A stretch of 64,000 bases of DNA from Vitis vinifera (taxonomy: Eukaryota; Streptophyta; Magnoliopsida; Vitales; Vitaceae), in NCBI RefSeq assembly GCF_030704535.1, contig NC_081808.1, positions 22,199,501 to 22,263,500 of the forward strand, in the 5' to 3' direction. Each line of letters opens with the position of its first letter. The first letter of the stretch is position 1. The notes under the pieces are model-generated. The model was not told where the DNA came from. It did not search any database and saw only the letters and a program-made list of their open reading frames with translations. Both the position numbers and the translations under genes were made by a program. This document shows, piece by piece, positions 1 through 12,325 of this stretch.

Positions 1-2055
1 ATCTGTTTTCATGTGCAGAAAGCTAATGTCTATTCGCATTCTACTCTCTCTGAACGCTGTTGTAGTGATATAGAGGAGAAAGAAACAAACAATCTTCCTT
101 CACCTTATCTAGATCCGAACTGGTTAACTAAATCCAGAAGAGGCATGTCATTCAGATTGATGGACCTTTTAGTGCGCACAATAGGGGAGTACAAAAACAA
201 CATTTTGGGGCCTGGTTGGGCTGTTCCCAATTTTCAAAGGACTAACTTCTCTTTCCATATGATCCAAATAAGCACAATGGGGCAGCCCTTCACAGCTCCC
301 TCTGCATTGTCTCCACAAACCTCCCTTGCCAACTTAGTAGAGTTTCTTTCATTGAAGATGACAATATGGGTTCTGCTCCAAAAAGTAAAAATAGCTAGTG
401 TCACAAAATCCTCTTTTAATGTAATGAAGGAGGATTTGATTAGTTGTTTCTTCTTCCATTTTGTAGAGAAAGCAATGATTTGCCAAAGTCCATCACTCCT
501 TTTTCAATGATTCAAGGTCAAAATCCTATCCCATACTGCCTCCCATGCAAAGAATTTCATTTTTGTAGGAATCCAAGAATTCCAAATCACTTTCATAGAG
601 AAATCCCTTTCTCCCTCCAGCTTAAGAAAAGTATAGAAAGATTTAACTGAAAAGTTTCCTTCCTTTGAGTCCTTCCAAACCAGACTATCCTCTCCATTTT
701 GCTTCATTGGATGCTTTTGGATCCTTGTAAGAAAATCTCCAACCACTTCCAATTCCCAATCATGGAACTATATGAAGAAAAGGTCCCCAATGACCTCCCC
801 CTTCTAAGTCCTCCCATTCCTCCACCACCCAAGCATCCTTTGAACTGGCTAAGGCATCCAAAGCTGGGAATGCATCACTCAAGGCAAAATGCCCACACCA
901 ACAATCCTTTCAAAACTCTATTTTTTTTTTCCATCACCCACCGCTAAACTGGTCCAACTTTTTATAAAATTCCAACCTCTAATAGCCTTCCACAACCTAG
1001 CCCATAACCTTCCCTCACAATGCTGGAGCACATAACCTGCCTACTCCCTTTCAACAGGAAACCTTCCTTCCCATTTGCTAAGCAATGCCTTATTTAATGT
1101 AGATAAGTCTCTGATACCCATCCATCCTTCATTCTTTTTCATGCACACAATTGACTAATTCACCAAGTGAGACTTTTTCTGGAGGGCTCCACCTGGTCAG
1201 AGGAAGTCTTTTTGAATCTTCTCAAGTTTCCAACTCACCTTTTTTGGAATGACAAACAAATACATGAGTAATTGGCAAACTTGACTAAGTGATTTTTGAT
1301 CAATATAAGCTGCCTGATGCTCCAACGTAGTGAGCCTTTGTAGAAACATTTCTTCTATCACATCCCAAGCCACCACTGACTTCACAGAGGGCCCCAATGG
1401 TAGTCCAAGGTAGGTAGTAGGAGTGTCCATGCCCACTTCTCAAGAAAGTCGCCACCCCCTCCACATTAGGCACCCCCCTTACAGGAATTAACACACTCTT
1501 CTTCAAATTAATCTTTAACCTAAATATTGCCTTAAACTACACGAGTGACCAGCTCAAGTACTTCAACTGCTCCTCACAAGTATCACAGAAAACATGTCAG
1601 CTGCCAACAACAGGTTGGATTCTTCTATCCTCTCTCCCACCTTAAAGCCTGAACTGAAACCACCTTCCTCTGCCCTTTTTAAAATACGACTGAGTGCCTT
1701 CCATTGCTGGGACAAATAAGTAAGGAGACAGAAGCTCTCTCCTTGCCTCATGCCCCTGGCATTCTAAAAGAAGTCTTTAGGAGTGCCATTCACTAGCATC
1801 TAGAACCTAGCTGTAGAGATGCACCATTTAATATAACCTCCCACCTTAGGTTGAATCTCATTTTCTGACACTGCTAAAAGGAAATCCCAATTAATATTGT
1901 TGTAGGCCTTCTTGATATCTAGTTTATAGACTACTCTGCCTATGGAGCTATTCAACCTTGAGTCTATTACCTTGTTTTCAAGAAGCACCACTTCCAGTAT
2001 TTGCCTACCCTCTACAAAGGCATTTTGAGAATTAGAAACCACGCTACACACCATC
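1..2055 (-). mobile_element. Degenerate L1-type LINE (ORF2 remnant), antisense in kinase gene intron
   Basis: On the minus strand, broken reading frames give typical plant L1 ORF2 pieces in the right order. A reverse-transcriptase block lies near 2054-1800 (SNSQNAFVEGRQI, then KLDIKKAYNNINWDFL). A later RT segment is near 1436-1197 (TTYLGLPLGPSVKS, then KVSWKLEKIQKDFL), and a zf-RVT region near 752-504 (VWKDSKEGNFSVKSFY, then FFAWEAVWDRILTL). Frames change between blocks and many stops are present, so it cannot be active. The left part runs off the window, so the 3' end is not seen. It sits immediately upstream of kinase exons on the opposite strand and is therefore best read as an insertion into that gene's intron. 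The right edge is approximate. Confidence 0.85.
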
Positions 2056-2319
2056 TCTCTCTCTCTCTCTCTGTGAACAATGTTGCAACGATAATAATTG
2101 CCATCTAAATTTTCACAGCCATAATATGATGCTTAATAATCAACTCTAAGGTTCATGCATTATTTAGTTTATTCATTAGCTTTACACTTCTCTCATTTTG
2201 TTATGAGCAACATGCATTCATCTCATTTCATAACATAGTTTGCATTTAACATGCCGTCTACATTCTACTAGACTGTTATTTCCTAGCATTTTCTTACAGT
2301 AGTTTTTAATGCTCTGAAG

Positions 2320-2953
2320 GTAATTGAGCACAGACCATATAATCACAAGGCTGATGTTTTCAGTTTTGGAATAGTACTATGGGAGCTTCTGACTGGAGAA
2401 GTAAGCTTGTTTTCTCTTAAGAATTTTTCTTTTTCTTTCTTCTGTCTCTTCTGTTTGGCCATAATGCATAAATGTAACTGCTCCAATCATCATGTTCATG
2501 GTTGATGTGCCAGCTTCCATACTCATTCTTAACCCCCTTACAAGCTGCAGTTGGTGTGGTCCAAAAGGTATTCCTTCTTTCCATTTTAACACCAGGTTTT
2601 ACCATGAAATTTTCTTCTCAGTGACTGACTTAACTTCAACTCACATGACAAGCAGGGTCTACGTCCTACTGTTCCCAAGCATACTCATCCAAAGATTGCA
2701 GGACTTCTTGAGAGATGCTGGTGGCAAGACCCAACTCTGAGACCTGATTTCTCTACAATTCTAGAAATCCTGCATCAATTAGCCAATGAGGTATGACACT
2801 GCTTCAAACCAGAGTTTGTTCTCATTAAACAATTCTACAAGTTGGGTTTTAACTTTTGTGAATTTGAAACAGGTTGGGGGTGAGGGAGACAGTAGGCGCA
2901 AGGATAAATCATCTGGCAGATTCTTATCTGCACTTAGACGAGGTCATCACTGA
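2320..2953 (+). CDS. STY8/17/46-like ACT-domain protein kinase, last four exons (5' part outside window)
   Basis: This is the 3' end of a plant Raf-like dual-specificity kinase. The Arabidopsis STY8/17/46 members phosphorylate transit peptides of chloroplast precursors in the cytosol. Exons by GT-AG signals are 2320-2400 ([20 protein letters not shown], kinase subdomains VIII-IX), 2514-2567 ([18 protein letters not shown]), 2656-2790 ([20 protein letters not shown], then [11 protein letters not shown], subdomains X-XI with the conserved Arg) and 2873-2953 (a short basic Ser/Gly/Arg tail ending RGHH). All junctions keep frame. The ATP-binding lobe, catalytic loop and ACT domain must lie upstream, beyond position 1. 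The intron before 2320 holds an antisense LINE, so the gene is long. Nothing in the visible exons is broken. The identification rests on near word-for-word match of the C-lobe to the STY family; which paralogue it is cannot be told. Confidence 0.9.
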
Positions 2954-4361
2954 GGTTGGGGAGGAGAGGATGCTGTTCATAATGTATGTAGATCTCAACG
3001 CGTGGGCCATTTTTCATCATACATATTGCCATGTACATTACTTTGTCCATGATTAGCGGAGTTCTAGTTTTTTTTATTTTAACCCCATAGAAGATTTCTG
3101 GTTCAGGTGCACTGGGAACTTTCTTCTTCCTGTTTATTTTTCTTGGCTGTTTTTTTTTTTTCTAATAATTGCCTCTGATGATTGCAATATGTGTGTTGGG
3201 CTAGGTTGGAGAACTGCTTCAACTTGGTACAAAATTCTTGTGGCCTTGCGTTTTGGTTAAATTACTGTTCGTTCTTTCTTTCTTTTTTTTGGGTGGGTAG
3301 GGGGTGGATGATTTTTTTAGTCTCAAACATCTTGGCTATGAACAATTGTCCCAGGCACCTGCTCTTTTAGCCCACAATTCCAAGTAGCACTGACACAGTG
3401 ACAACGGTGGATCACTGGGGGTACTTTTGTATCTCTGGTGAAAGTATAATTAGGAAATTGTGGATAAAGCACGGAAGCAAGACCAAGGAATATGCCCATT
3501 CTCTGCCTGGTGTTTTAAAATCTAAAATCCATACGGAGGGCTAGTTATCACTGATTCGATAGATCAATATAAACGAGATAGCTTTTACTGAAAACCTTGA
3601 AAGGAAAATTTTGTTACCAGATATTGGGCTTTCAGCTGCCACTGCAACTAGCAACTAGCAACTAGTTGTTTCAATATAGGGATACGGTTGCTGAAATCCA
3701 GAAATGTGGTTGTGTGATAATAATTCCAGAAGGTGGAGACATAAAACGGAGCAACCTCTCCTTATTTGAAATGGTTTCTACCAACATTGGCTCCCATATA
3801 CTCTGTATGAGTATGACTCGTCAAAGTCACCTACAGGATCCATTATCGTTTTGGTGGAACTAAAGCTACCAATTGATTAGGTTCATTTCTGGTTATCTTT
3901 TAAGACTTTAAGCCGCCAAATATCTCTAAATGGGCGCAATTAAAGTGAATGTCATACCAGGTGAATATTCAAATTAGAGTAGGCTGTTACTAGAAAGCCC
4001 AAATGTGTAACACAAACTGGAATTGGATGTTATACGTAAAGTAAAATATGGAAAATGAGAGCGAGCGTGGTTTAGTGAAGAGGTTAATGGCAATTGATGA
4101 ATCATGAGTCCAGCTGGAGCAGCTGGCGTGTGCGAACCCTGACCTGTAACCGGACAAGTGCGTGCATGCAATGCAAGGCTATACGTGTCTGTCTCCTCAC
4201 GCACACCCCACGAACCAACGCTTGTAGCTTCACAAGGCTCCTGAGCGCTCGATATGCCCGTCGTGCCTGTTAAAGTTGCAATTAAACCACTGCTAAAAGA
4301 CACTGGCCATGCGGAGAATCGTTGAAAAAAGAGATTATGGGGAATGGGTTGGGATTATTAC
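2954..4361. other. 3' flank of kinase gene; no gene recognised
   Basis: AT-rich DNA with T-runs near 3070 and 3150, expected to contain the kinase 3' UTR. The small open frames here (for example 3666-3863 + and 3974-4303 -) show no domain, no codon pattern and no matching neighbour, so I do not call them. I searched the minus strand here for the next exon of the IQD fragment (an ARRALRALK-like continuation) and found none. Confidence 0.5.
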
Positions 4362-4610
4362 AAGATGACCCCTGAAAATTGCTTGGATTTTGATGGCCGC
4401 GATGTCCTCCTTGGTGAGATCTTTCTTTCGGGGTGATGGCAAGCATGGGGCTCCATCATTGGGTTCTTCAGAGTATATTGCTCCTCCTTCTGTAACGTCT
4501 GGTTCTTCGTTGTAGCTGGGGCTGGTGGCGATGTGGCGAACAGTGATGGTTTTGGATGATGTGAAGAACTTTGTTCGAACAATGCCGAACCAATTCCGAG
4601 ACGTTCCCAT
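4362..4610 (-). pseudogene. Orphan first exon of an IQD (IQ67-domain) calmodulin-binding protein
   Basis: The exon encodes 83 residues starting MGTSRNWFGIVRTKF, the usual IQD amino-terminus, and ending EDIAAIKIQAIFRGHL followed directly by a GT donor (gtaata). In the IQD family the IQ67 domain is split by a conserved phase-0 intron after codon 16. The visible domain piece is exactly 16 residues and phase 0, so the exon edge fits the family. No second exon with the remaining IQ motifs is visible on the minus strand before the convergent kinase gene begins. IQD proteins are scaffolds that bind calmodulin at microtubules and membranes. This copy looks like a gene fragment or a gene that lost its 3' part. 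It could be alive only if a very short or distant second exon exists, which I consider unlikely. Confidence 0.75.
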
Positions 4611-5385
4611 GAATATTGCCTATCTCACTTGTCTCCTGCTTCTTGTTTCAGATTTTAATGTGTTGCTTCACTCAAATAAAAAGGTCTGGAGAAGGTGGCG
4701 TAAAGGGAAGGTATGTGCGCACCATGTTTGCTTGGAGGTAGAGATTTTGTTCATCTCGTGTCTGTCAGGACTGCTATTGCTAACGTGGCAGCATGAATTC
4801 CTTTGCTATTTTGAAGCATTCCACCCCTTTCTCCAAAGCAGACTCAGAAATAGATCTTTTTTTTTCGTTAACAATAATATAATAATAAATCAAAGCGGTC
4901 CATCAACTACTTGATTTTCTGCTCGCTTTACCCTAGCCCTCACCAGATGGATGGAAGGGTGTACCCATTTTACCCATTAACTCACCTCTAACTCTGAACA
5001 GATCTTTCCTCGATTGAAAGTTAAATAATTTACCTTTAAGAAAATGACATTTTATCTTAATCACTTACATTAAGGTTAATTGGCTACACAAATCACATAT
5101 TTTCCACGTGGATGAAATAAAATTATTAAATAAATTTGGTAAGAGATAATGACCAGGTAAAAAAATGGGAACTGAGAGGCAGCGTTGGCAAGGTAACCAT
5201 CGATCTTTTATTGCGTGCAAGATACAGATACAGAGCTTACCCGCTTCTGCAACATTTTTATTTACAGATCCCTGTATACCTTGTCCTTGCTATTACTACA
5301 TTTGTAATTCTTTTCTGCACATAACCTTATTATCTAGAACAGTTACGGTATCAGCAAGTATGGCGCCCATGTGCATACTTCAAGT

Positions 5386-7786
5386 TCAAGAGTCTGTCGG
5401 AAGTCCATTCTGTGACCAAGCATCATACCCACCAGCTATGTCAGTAATGGCTGTAAAACCCTGCAGAGAGAAATTGAACTACTATTATTATTAATGAATT
5501 ACTACTATTTTTATTTTTAATCAAAAAAATATGGAGTGTATCCAAACAAGCACTAAGTTTGTTTATTTTGAAACCCTTTCAACAACCTTTAAACAAACTG
5601 ACAGATTCAAGGTTGAGGTGACGCACTACTACAATACTACCAACCAAGCAGAAGAAAATAAATAATAAAATGGAAAAATTATCAGAGGCAGCCCTGAATG
5701 AGATTATAGGAATAGGGGCTGTAAAACCAATTTGAAGGTTTAAAGAATGTGCTTACAGCAGCCAAAAGATCATTCACAGCCATGAGTGACCTTTTCCCTT
5801 TCTGGCATCCCTGTAAAAGGCAGGAAGTGGAATATGAGGAAGAGAACTCAAATGCCAAATCTCAAAGTTGATTTCAAGTCAATAAGAGCGATAAGACTTT
5901 GGATATTGAAGACATACAACAATGATTTCATCATCTTTCCGGAAATGTGATGAAACTTCCACCAGAAATTTAGGGTTCTTTGCCATCCCTAAGATCAAGA
6001 AACAAGAGATGAACAAGTGAAATAATAATGATAATTCGCTAAAAGCAATGCAAAACGCTGACACAATACCAACGCACATATTAACATATTAACATATTAA
6101 GCAACAACTTAAGAATGAAATAAACTTCTTATCCACTGCAATACTATACCTAATCTTAGTTTCTGATTGGACTCGGATAAATTCTACATCCAGTTTCATT
6201 AGCGGTTAATTGCAGTTGAAATTGCTGATTTTACCTTCTACTCCTACTCAACCACTATTATTGAATCCATCCCAAAGAAGAAAGATTGAGGATACCATGT
6301 TTACACTAGCTGCTGCTATCAACATTTGGTTTACTAATGCAGCAGTTAACTCCATTGGGTAGCAAAGTTGAACTAAGGTCCAAGTTAAAAGATAATTTTT
6401 AGTAGAGGCTATTCATCCTGAAAAGAATGGTAAATTTGTTTTCCCAAATGGACAGATAATATAAATGCCAAGAGATTTTGGATTTATTTGATTGATTAAA
6501 TATAGCACGGACTTGACCGGATAACTTTTTTTATTCTATTATTAACCAAGCATGAGATAGAATATGATGTTTCATCGCGGGATAGAATAGCTTGTTTATC
6601 ATGTTATCATTGCTCGAAATTTAATAATCCCATGGAAATTCCATGGATCATAAATTCTTCTTCTTATCAACTTTATCCCATTTGTACAAAAATTAATCAA
6701 AGATGGGAAACAACAAATTTTAATTAAAGAAAAATTGGTTCTCAAAAAGAGAAATTAATTAAAAAAAGATTATAAAGTATCACATAGCAAAGCCTACTAA
6801 GGTATTGGAATATATCTTCCTCGAGTCTCTATACATCAATGGCGAGTAGCAATCATAGCTAAAGATCATAGAAATACTACCAATCAGAATTTGTCTAAAA
6901 AGGCACCCCTTCTATAATGATTCTTATCCAAACAAAACCATAATCAGATTGAATAGCTGAATTTTTTCATATCTGAAAAGGCAATTGAGATCTCAATGAA
7001 CTTTGTGAAACTTTGTAACTAATAAACCATACCAGATCCAAATCTGAGCATGTAAGGAACGTTAATAGCCCCAGAGGCATGTCCAGCACTGAACTCTTCA
7101 GGAGTCCTACAACAACATACCAAAATCGGAAGTATCAAATCGCTGAAACTAACTGCACTACCATCTACTTGTCTATGTGTAAAAATTAAATCTTAACAAC
7201 AGAAAAGCAATAGGAATCGATATATGCCTGACGTCCAGATACCGATGTCCAGCTTGAAGAAGCTCGAGCGCCACGCGCACCGGCACCGACGTCGGCACAC
7301 CCGTCGACTCCAAATTTCCTCTAGCAGCAACCACGCGACTTCGGAAACCAAACAACAACCAAAAAAAGTTCATCAACGTACACAAAACACCAATTCAGAC
7401 ACTCAGTTTGGTTCCCGAGAAATCCGCAAAAAGAAAACACTAGAAACCTCACAACATCCGACTGTTACAAGGATTCCGTGTTTTCATCGTTATTTTCCTC
7501 TGTTTCCTCGGTAACCAAACAGACATTAATTGTTCATCTGATATAGAAGTACCAAAACCGCTTGGTGCCGCCGACGACACATCGCTGTGGATTCGCCTTC
7601 AACGGTGATAAACACCTGTAAAAAATAAATCTTATTTTACTTCTTCAAAAACTTCAAAAATAAAATAAAATAAAATAAAAATGCCGACCTGAAATTGAGA
7701 TTACGAGAGGGAGACAGCAGAGGAAGCAAGGAAGGAGCGTAGGCAGCGGAGGAGATGAAGGACTTCGCGATCATTTCCTTCTCCAT
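5386..7786 (-). CDS. STR15: SEN1/STR15-like plastid single-domain rhodanese
   Basis: Six exons give about 181 residues, close to Arabidopsis SEN1 (about 180). Exons (minus strand) are 7786-7689, 7615-7553, ~7338-7228, 7106-7033, 5988-5918, 5810-5757 and 5460-5386, counting the short second one separately (seven in all). Residues 1-60 are Ser/Arg-rich (MEKEMIAKSFISSAAYAPSL) like a plastid transit peptide. The rhodanese domain follows: VPTSVPVRVALELLQAGHRY, LDVR, TPEEFSAGHASGAINVPYM, MAKNPKFLVEVSSHF, then the active-site loop GCQKGKRS with the catalytic Cys, and ITDIAGGYDAW. SEN1 family members are dark- and senescence-induced sulfurtransferase-like proteins. The acceptor of exon 3 (ccgaag) is the least certain boundary. 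Exon 3 appears to end CAG|gcatat, a GC donor. It lies tail-to-tail with the kinase side and head-to-head with the LTO1 side, as in Arabidopsis. Confidence 0.88.
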
Positions 7787-9419
7787 CTTTACCTATCGGT
7801 AGTGGATGAGTTGATGTTGCTGCTGCAACGGATTGGAGGAAGTTTGTAGGATGGAGGAGTCTAGAGAGATGGGAGAGAGTAGAGAGTAGTGAATGAGTAG
7901 TATGCCAGATGTGTGGTGAGGTCCGCCTTAATAGAGTGTGGCAGTGACCATGGCTGCCACGTCACCAAGGGCTCACCACTCTCGATGCTGATGAGGATGC
8001 TCTGCTCTGCTTCAGAATTAGGATAATGGGAATCATAAGCTGACACCGCCACACACGCCTTTCAAGGATAAGTTTGTAACCGCCTCTGTTTTCATTACAT
8101 GGAAAGCGACTCCCCTTCAGTTTCTCTTTCACTGACTACAGTTACTCCTATTTATGTATTTGAATTTTGAACCCTTTCCTTTTCGATTTTACCTTTATAC
8201 CCCTAGATTTTTAGACTCAAGAGTCTATGGTTGAACTATTAATCAACTGTTGTAACTTATAAGGTTATGATATCTTAAAAAATCAAGTATTAAAGAGAGG
8301 TTTGATTCTCGATCAATACAAAGAAAACACAAATGTTAATGAAAATAATTTTATCGTATTCATTGTACTTAAAAATATATTAAAAAATCAAATATTATTG
8401 AAAATAGTTATAAATTTACAAAAATAATTTATTGATTTTAATTTTATTTTTTTTACATTTTTTCTCTATTTTCTTTTTCTATTATTTCTCTTTAAATTTT
8501 TTGGAACTAAACCTAACATAAAGAAACATATTCTTGAAAAAAAATTACAAAAAAACAAATTAATAACTACCAAACTTTTTTTTTTCTTTTTGTTTTAATT
8601 TGTATATCATTATTGTTAGAATAAAGTTCTTAAAAACAAGACATGATATAGCAAAATTAGACTTGTTTTTCTACTATTCTATTCATTAATGGCATTAAAC
8701 TTTATTTAAGCATTTAGGTCTATCTGACTAATATTATATATGACTTGGGTGTATTAGGAATTAGATAAAATATCCAAGTTTTCCTTACAAGTTGATAAGT
8801 TGTTTACAATCGGTTCATAAACTTAGGCATTTGAGATAGTAGTACATTATCTCCAAATTGAATGGATGACTTGTCTTAGTCATCAAAATGGGTTTCCCAT
8901 GGTGAGTACAATGTATATAGTTAGACATTAGAAAGAATTACGATAAATTATGACATTAGCTATCAAATAGTTATGATTTACTAAGTTATTATGTTGCATA
9001 GACTCTCAACCTTTTAAGAATATTAAGTTAATGTTAAGGTTTTTAGTAGCTTTGAACTATGATGATACCCTAAGGTGGTCATGTGTTCCCTATGGATTGA
9101 GTTACTATTGATTAAGGCAGATGACAGTAGGTATTCCCAAGATAACCACCATGATATTTCATAAATTTAAGACAGTGTGTCTCATCGAGTGATCATAAGG
9201 ACTTACAATCATTTTCTTCAATGAAATGATATATGTTCTTAATAAGTTAAAATATGTCAGATGATTACACAATAAAAGAATCAGATACTCAAGGATTATA
9301 AAGATAATATTGAAATGTTGATAGCATTTACCTTATTAAATTATGAACACCGAGTTATGAAAGTTTGCATGCAATAGATAGTAGGTCACAAGTAAAAAGA
9401 ATTGATTAAAGAAAGTGTG
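7787..9419. other. SEN1 5' flank and AT-rich repeat-like DNA
   Basis: 7787-8100 is the upstream region of the rhodanese gene and is less AT-rich than what follows. A 63-codon open frame on the minus strand there has no recognisable product. From about 8200 the sequence becomes strongly AT-rich with long T-runs. From about 8630 to 10340, excluding the LINE tail, it reads like old LTR-type repeat DNA without coding content; I cannot place its ends or its family. Confidence 0.35.
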
Positions 9420-9718
9420 ATTTTCAGCTCCTTTGTGCCTTTTTTGGATTGTTTGGAAAGAAAGAAATAGTAGGACTTTTGAAAACAAGGGGCATTCAAT
9501 TCATAGGTGTAAATTGTTTTTCTTTTGTAATCTATGGGCGTGGACTAAGGGGTTTTTTTGGATCTGGTCCCCCTTTTGTTGTAGATTTTGTAGATTGGTT
9601 AGGACCTGTTTAAGGGATTCTTTTTTCTCTCTTTTGTATACTACCTGTATACTTTGGAGCTCATCCTTGATATGTCTTTTTTCTTTTAATATATTGCTTT
9701 TTATTCATAAAAAAAAAA
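9420..9718 (+). mobile_element. 5'-truncated LINE, 3' end with poly(A)
   Basis: The plus strand encodes LFWIVWKERNSRTFENKG, the conserved carboxy-end of plant L1 ORF2, followed by a T-rich tail region and an A-run at about 9708-9718. Only the last ~300 bp of the element are present, as expected for incomplete target-primed reverse transcription. I could not find a convincing target-site duplication. It lies inside the unclassified repeat DNA at 8.6-10.3 kb. Confidence 0.75.
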
Positions 9719-11510
9719 ATCAATTTAATCAATTCTTATCTCAATACAATGATATAAGATAGTAGAATGCAATCGATTCTTTTTAATGAAATGTTGAGTT
9801 AATTTCAAATTTGGATTATAAGGGAGTTAGTATTTCCCTACAAGTTTTAATGGTTCTCGTTCAACCTTATATTCTTTGTTTGTACAAAGGTTTAAGGATT
9901 TATGGAAAATTAATCATTTATGTGCATAAAGGTATTTTAGTAAAAGTGCAAGTTCCACATGACTTTATGATTTATTATTTTTGTTTATATAGGTTAAGTT
10001 AATTAATTAATTGAAGTTCATTAGAAGTAATTAACTAATTAATTAGTACCTAGTGGGTTACATTAAGTGACTCGGACCCAAGTTGGATAAAAGTCACTTT
10101 AGCCCACAAGAGAATTCATATAAACCCCATGGGTTTTAGGTTCAACCTCTAACTTAATAGACCATTAGTCTTTCAAATATCTAGCCTCCTCCTCTTTCTC
10201 ATTTCAAGATATGTAATCACTCTACACAAGTGTCATGAATCAAGGGAGTGATTAGGTAGAAGATCGCTAGGTTTCAAGATCTCTTCTATAAAAGGATTTG
10301 GGTTTTAGAGTATTCAAACCTTAGTATGGTTTCTAACATGCCCTACAGGACCAAAGTTTAAATTTTTATTATTTCCATTTTGCTTAGGATCTTAGATGCA
10401 TGCGCCTTAAAGCCCCAAAACAGATATTAAATCAGCCAACCACTAGTACCAAAACAAGATTGGATATCCATAGCATGTTAGATCTAATATTAAGGTTATA
10501 CTAACTTTATTTTGTAGGGTTAAGATTTCACCCCATGACTCTATGAATGAATGGATGAAATTTATTCTTCTTTTTTTCCATATGAATGGACTGGTTGTTT
10601 TTCTTTTCTATATTGGGTTATAATCTGCATAAGAAGTATAAGTTAAAAAATTTCATGGTAAAAATCTCTTCTTTTTACATAGATGGATTGTAAGCTCCGT
10701 TTTTTTTAGGAGAATAGGATTTTTGTATTCCATGTAAAAATTTGTTCTTTATCCATATGCAGTGTCCTAAGAGGATACAGCAAGACCTCATCAATTCTGC
10801 GACATTCATGCAGAAAACTAACTTGAAAAAAAGTCAATTTTGGATTCAAATTCTAGTAAAAGTTGTGGTGGCATGAAGAGATGTAGGTGACAACTATCAA
10901 GCACTAAGATTAGTGAGCAGCGTTGCAGGCCTGCAACGCCAAGCAATCTTTTAAGCACCTTGGGCACTCAAGTACTATTAGTGGCAATGTAGTGGCAACT
11001 TAGGAAATTTTGTAGTTTTAGTGTTTATATATATATAATTAAAATAAAGAACTCTCTTTAAAATTTCTAAGTTTACATTAGCTTATTACACTAAGTTTCA
11101 GATTAGGAAATAAATGTTTTTAGAAATTCTCATAGAAGATAATTTATTCATCAAGATAATTACTAAAAATTTTAAAAATCTCTTAATTAACTCAAAAGAT
11201 TAAGTAGAGGAGGGTCATAGACAAGCCCATAACCTTCAAGATCAAACCCATCTTGATATGGGTCATCACCTCCCTAACGATGGATTGGTCCAAAGAATCA
11301 AGGGACATGAATTTTCATTATTATCTTTAGACCCATCTTGATGTTGAGTCATCACCACCTCATCAGTGGGTTGGGTTAAGGGTTAAGATATTAAGAAATA
11401 TGAATTTTCTTAAGAATGAGATTAAATATTTTAGTTGTGTGAGCAACCATCCTAATTGGAGAGGTTCTTTACTGGGTAACATTAATGTCAAATATCTTAG
11501 TTATATATTT
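9719..11510. other. Repeat-like intergenic DNA, no gene
   Basis: No coding region is recognised. To about 10340 it continues the unclassified repeat DNA interrupted by the LINE tail. A 20-bp perfect palindrome lies at 10920-10939 (gcgttgcaggcctgcaacgc). The stretch 11220-11400 carries a loose internal repetition ('cccatcttgat' followed by 'gggtcatcacc'/'gagtcatcacc'), suggesting an old small duplication. Confidence 0.4.
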
Positions 11511-12230
11511 AGGTCATGTTTGGTTGTTCGAATATTAGAACGGATATGATAAGATAAATGATATTATATCATACTTCATGTTTGGTTGGTGATGGGATAA
11601 GATAAGTTATCCTATCACTTATCATATCATATATTCAACCAAATATGGAATAGGATAAGTGATGAAATATATTATCTATCATTTTTTTTTTTATCCCTTT
11701 TATATGAAATATATTAATCACATGTTAAAATATGAGATATGCATATCCTATGTATCATATATATATTTATTTTTTATATATATACTCATTTTGTAAAATA
11801 AATTTTTTTATTATAAATTAAATTTATTGCTAAAATGAAAAACTAAAAAAAATTATAAAATAATATGATATATAAATTATTTTTATATATTGAATAACAT
11901 AATATAAAAAAATACTTATAAAGTTTAAATATTTTAATCATAAATATTGTTAAATATAAGAGAAATTTTATTTTTTAGATAAAAAAATATGGGAATGTGA
12001 TATCATTCTTATTTTAAACATTGAAAATAATATATTTCATATTATTTATTTATTTATTTCATAAATAATATAAACATAAAATAACATAATACATCTCATT
12101 AAATATGTCATCTTAGAATATTATGCTTATAAGATATGTATATTTAAGGATATCATATCTCATTGGACATCATATCTTAAGATACACATATTTTATCATA
12201 TCTTATCCCATAAACTAAATGTAGCCTTAA
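11511..12230. mobile_element. MITE-like element with imperfect terminal inverted repeats
   Basis: The left end reads taggtcatgtttggttg and the right end, read on the other strand, taaggctacatttagttt. The two are alignable inverted repeats with the GGtnATgTTTGGTT theme shared by the MITEs at 38.8-39.7 kb. The interior is very AT-rich, rich in 'atcatatcttatc' and its complement, and has no coding capacity. Target-site duplication was not resolved, so superfamily is unknown; hAT-like is a guess from the ends. Confidence 0.5.
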
Positions 12231-12325
12231 TTTGAATATGAAAGTGGCATGCCCAACATAGGGGCTTTCATATACTAAGGGTTAAACTAAAAGGAATGTT
12301 GATCTTGCCTCCACAACATTTCGAG

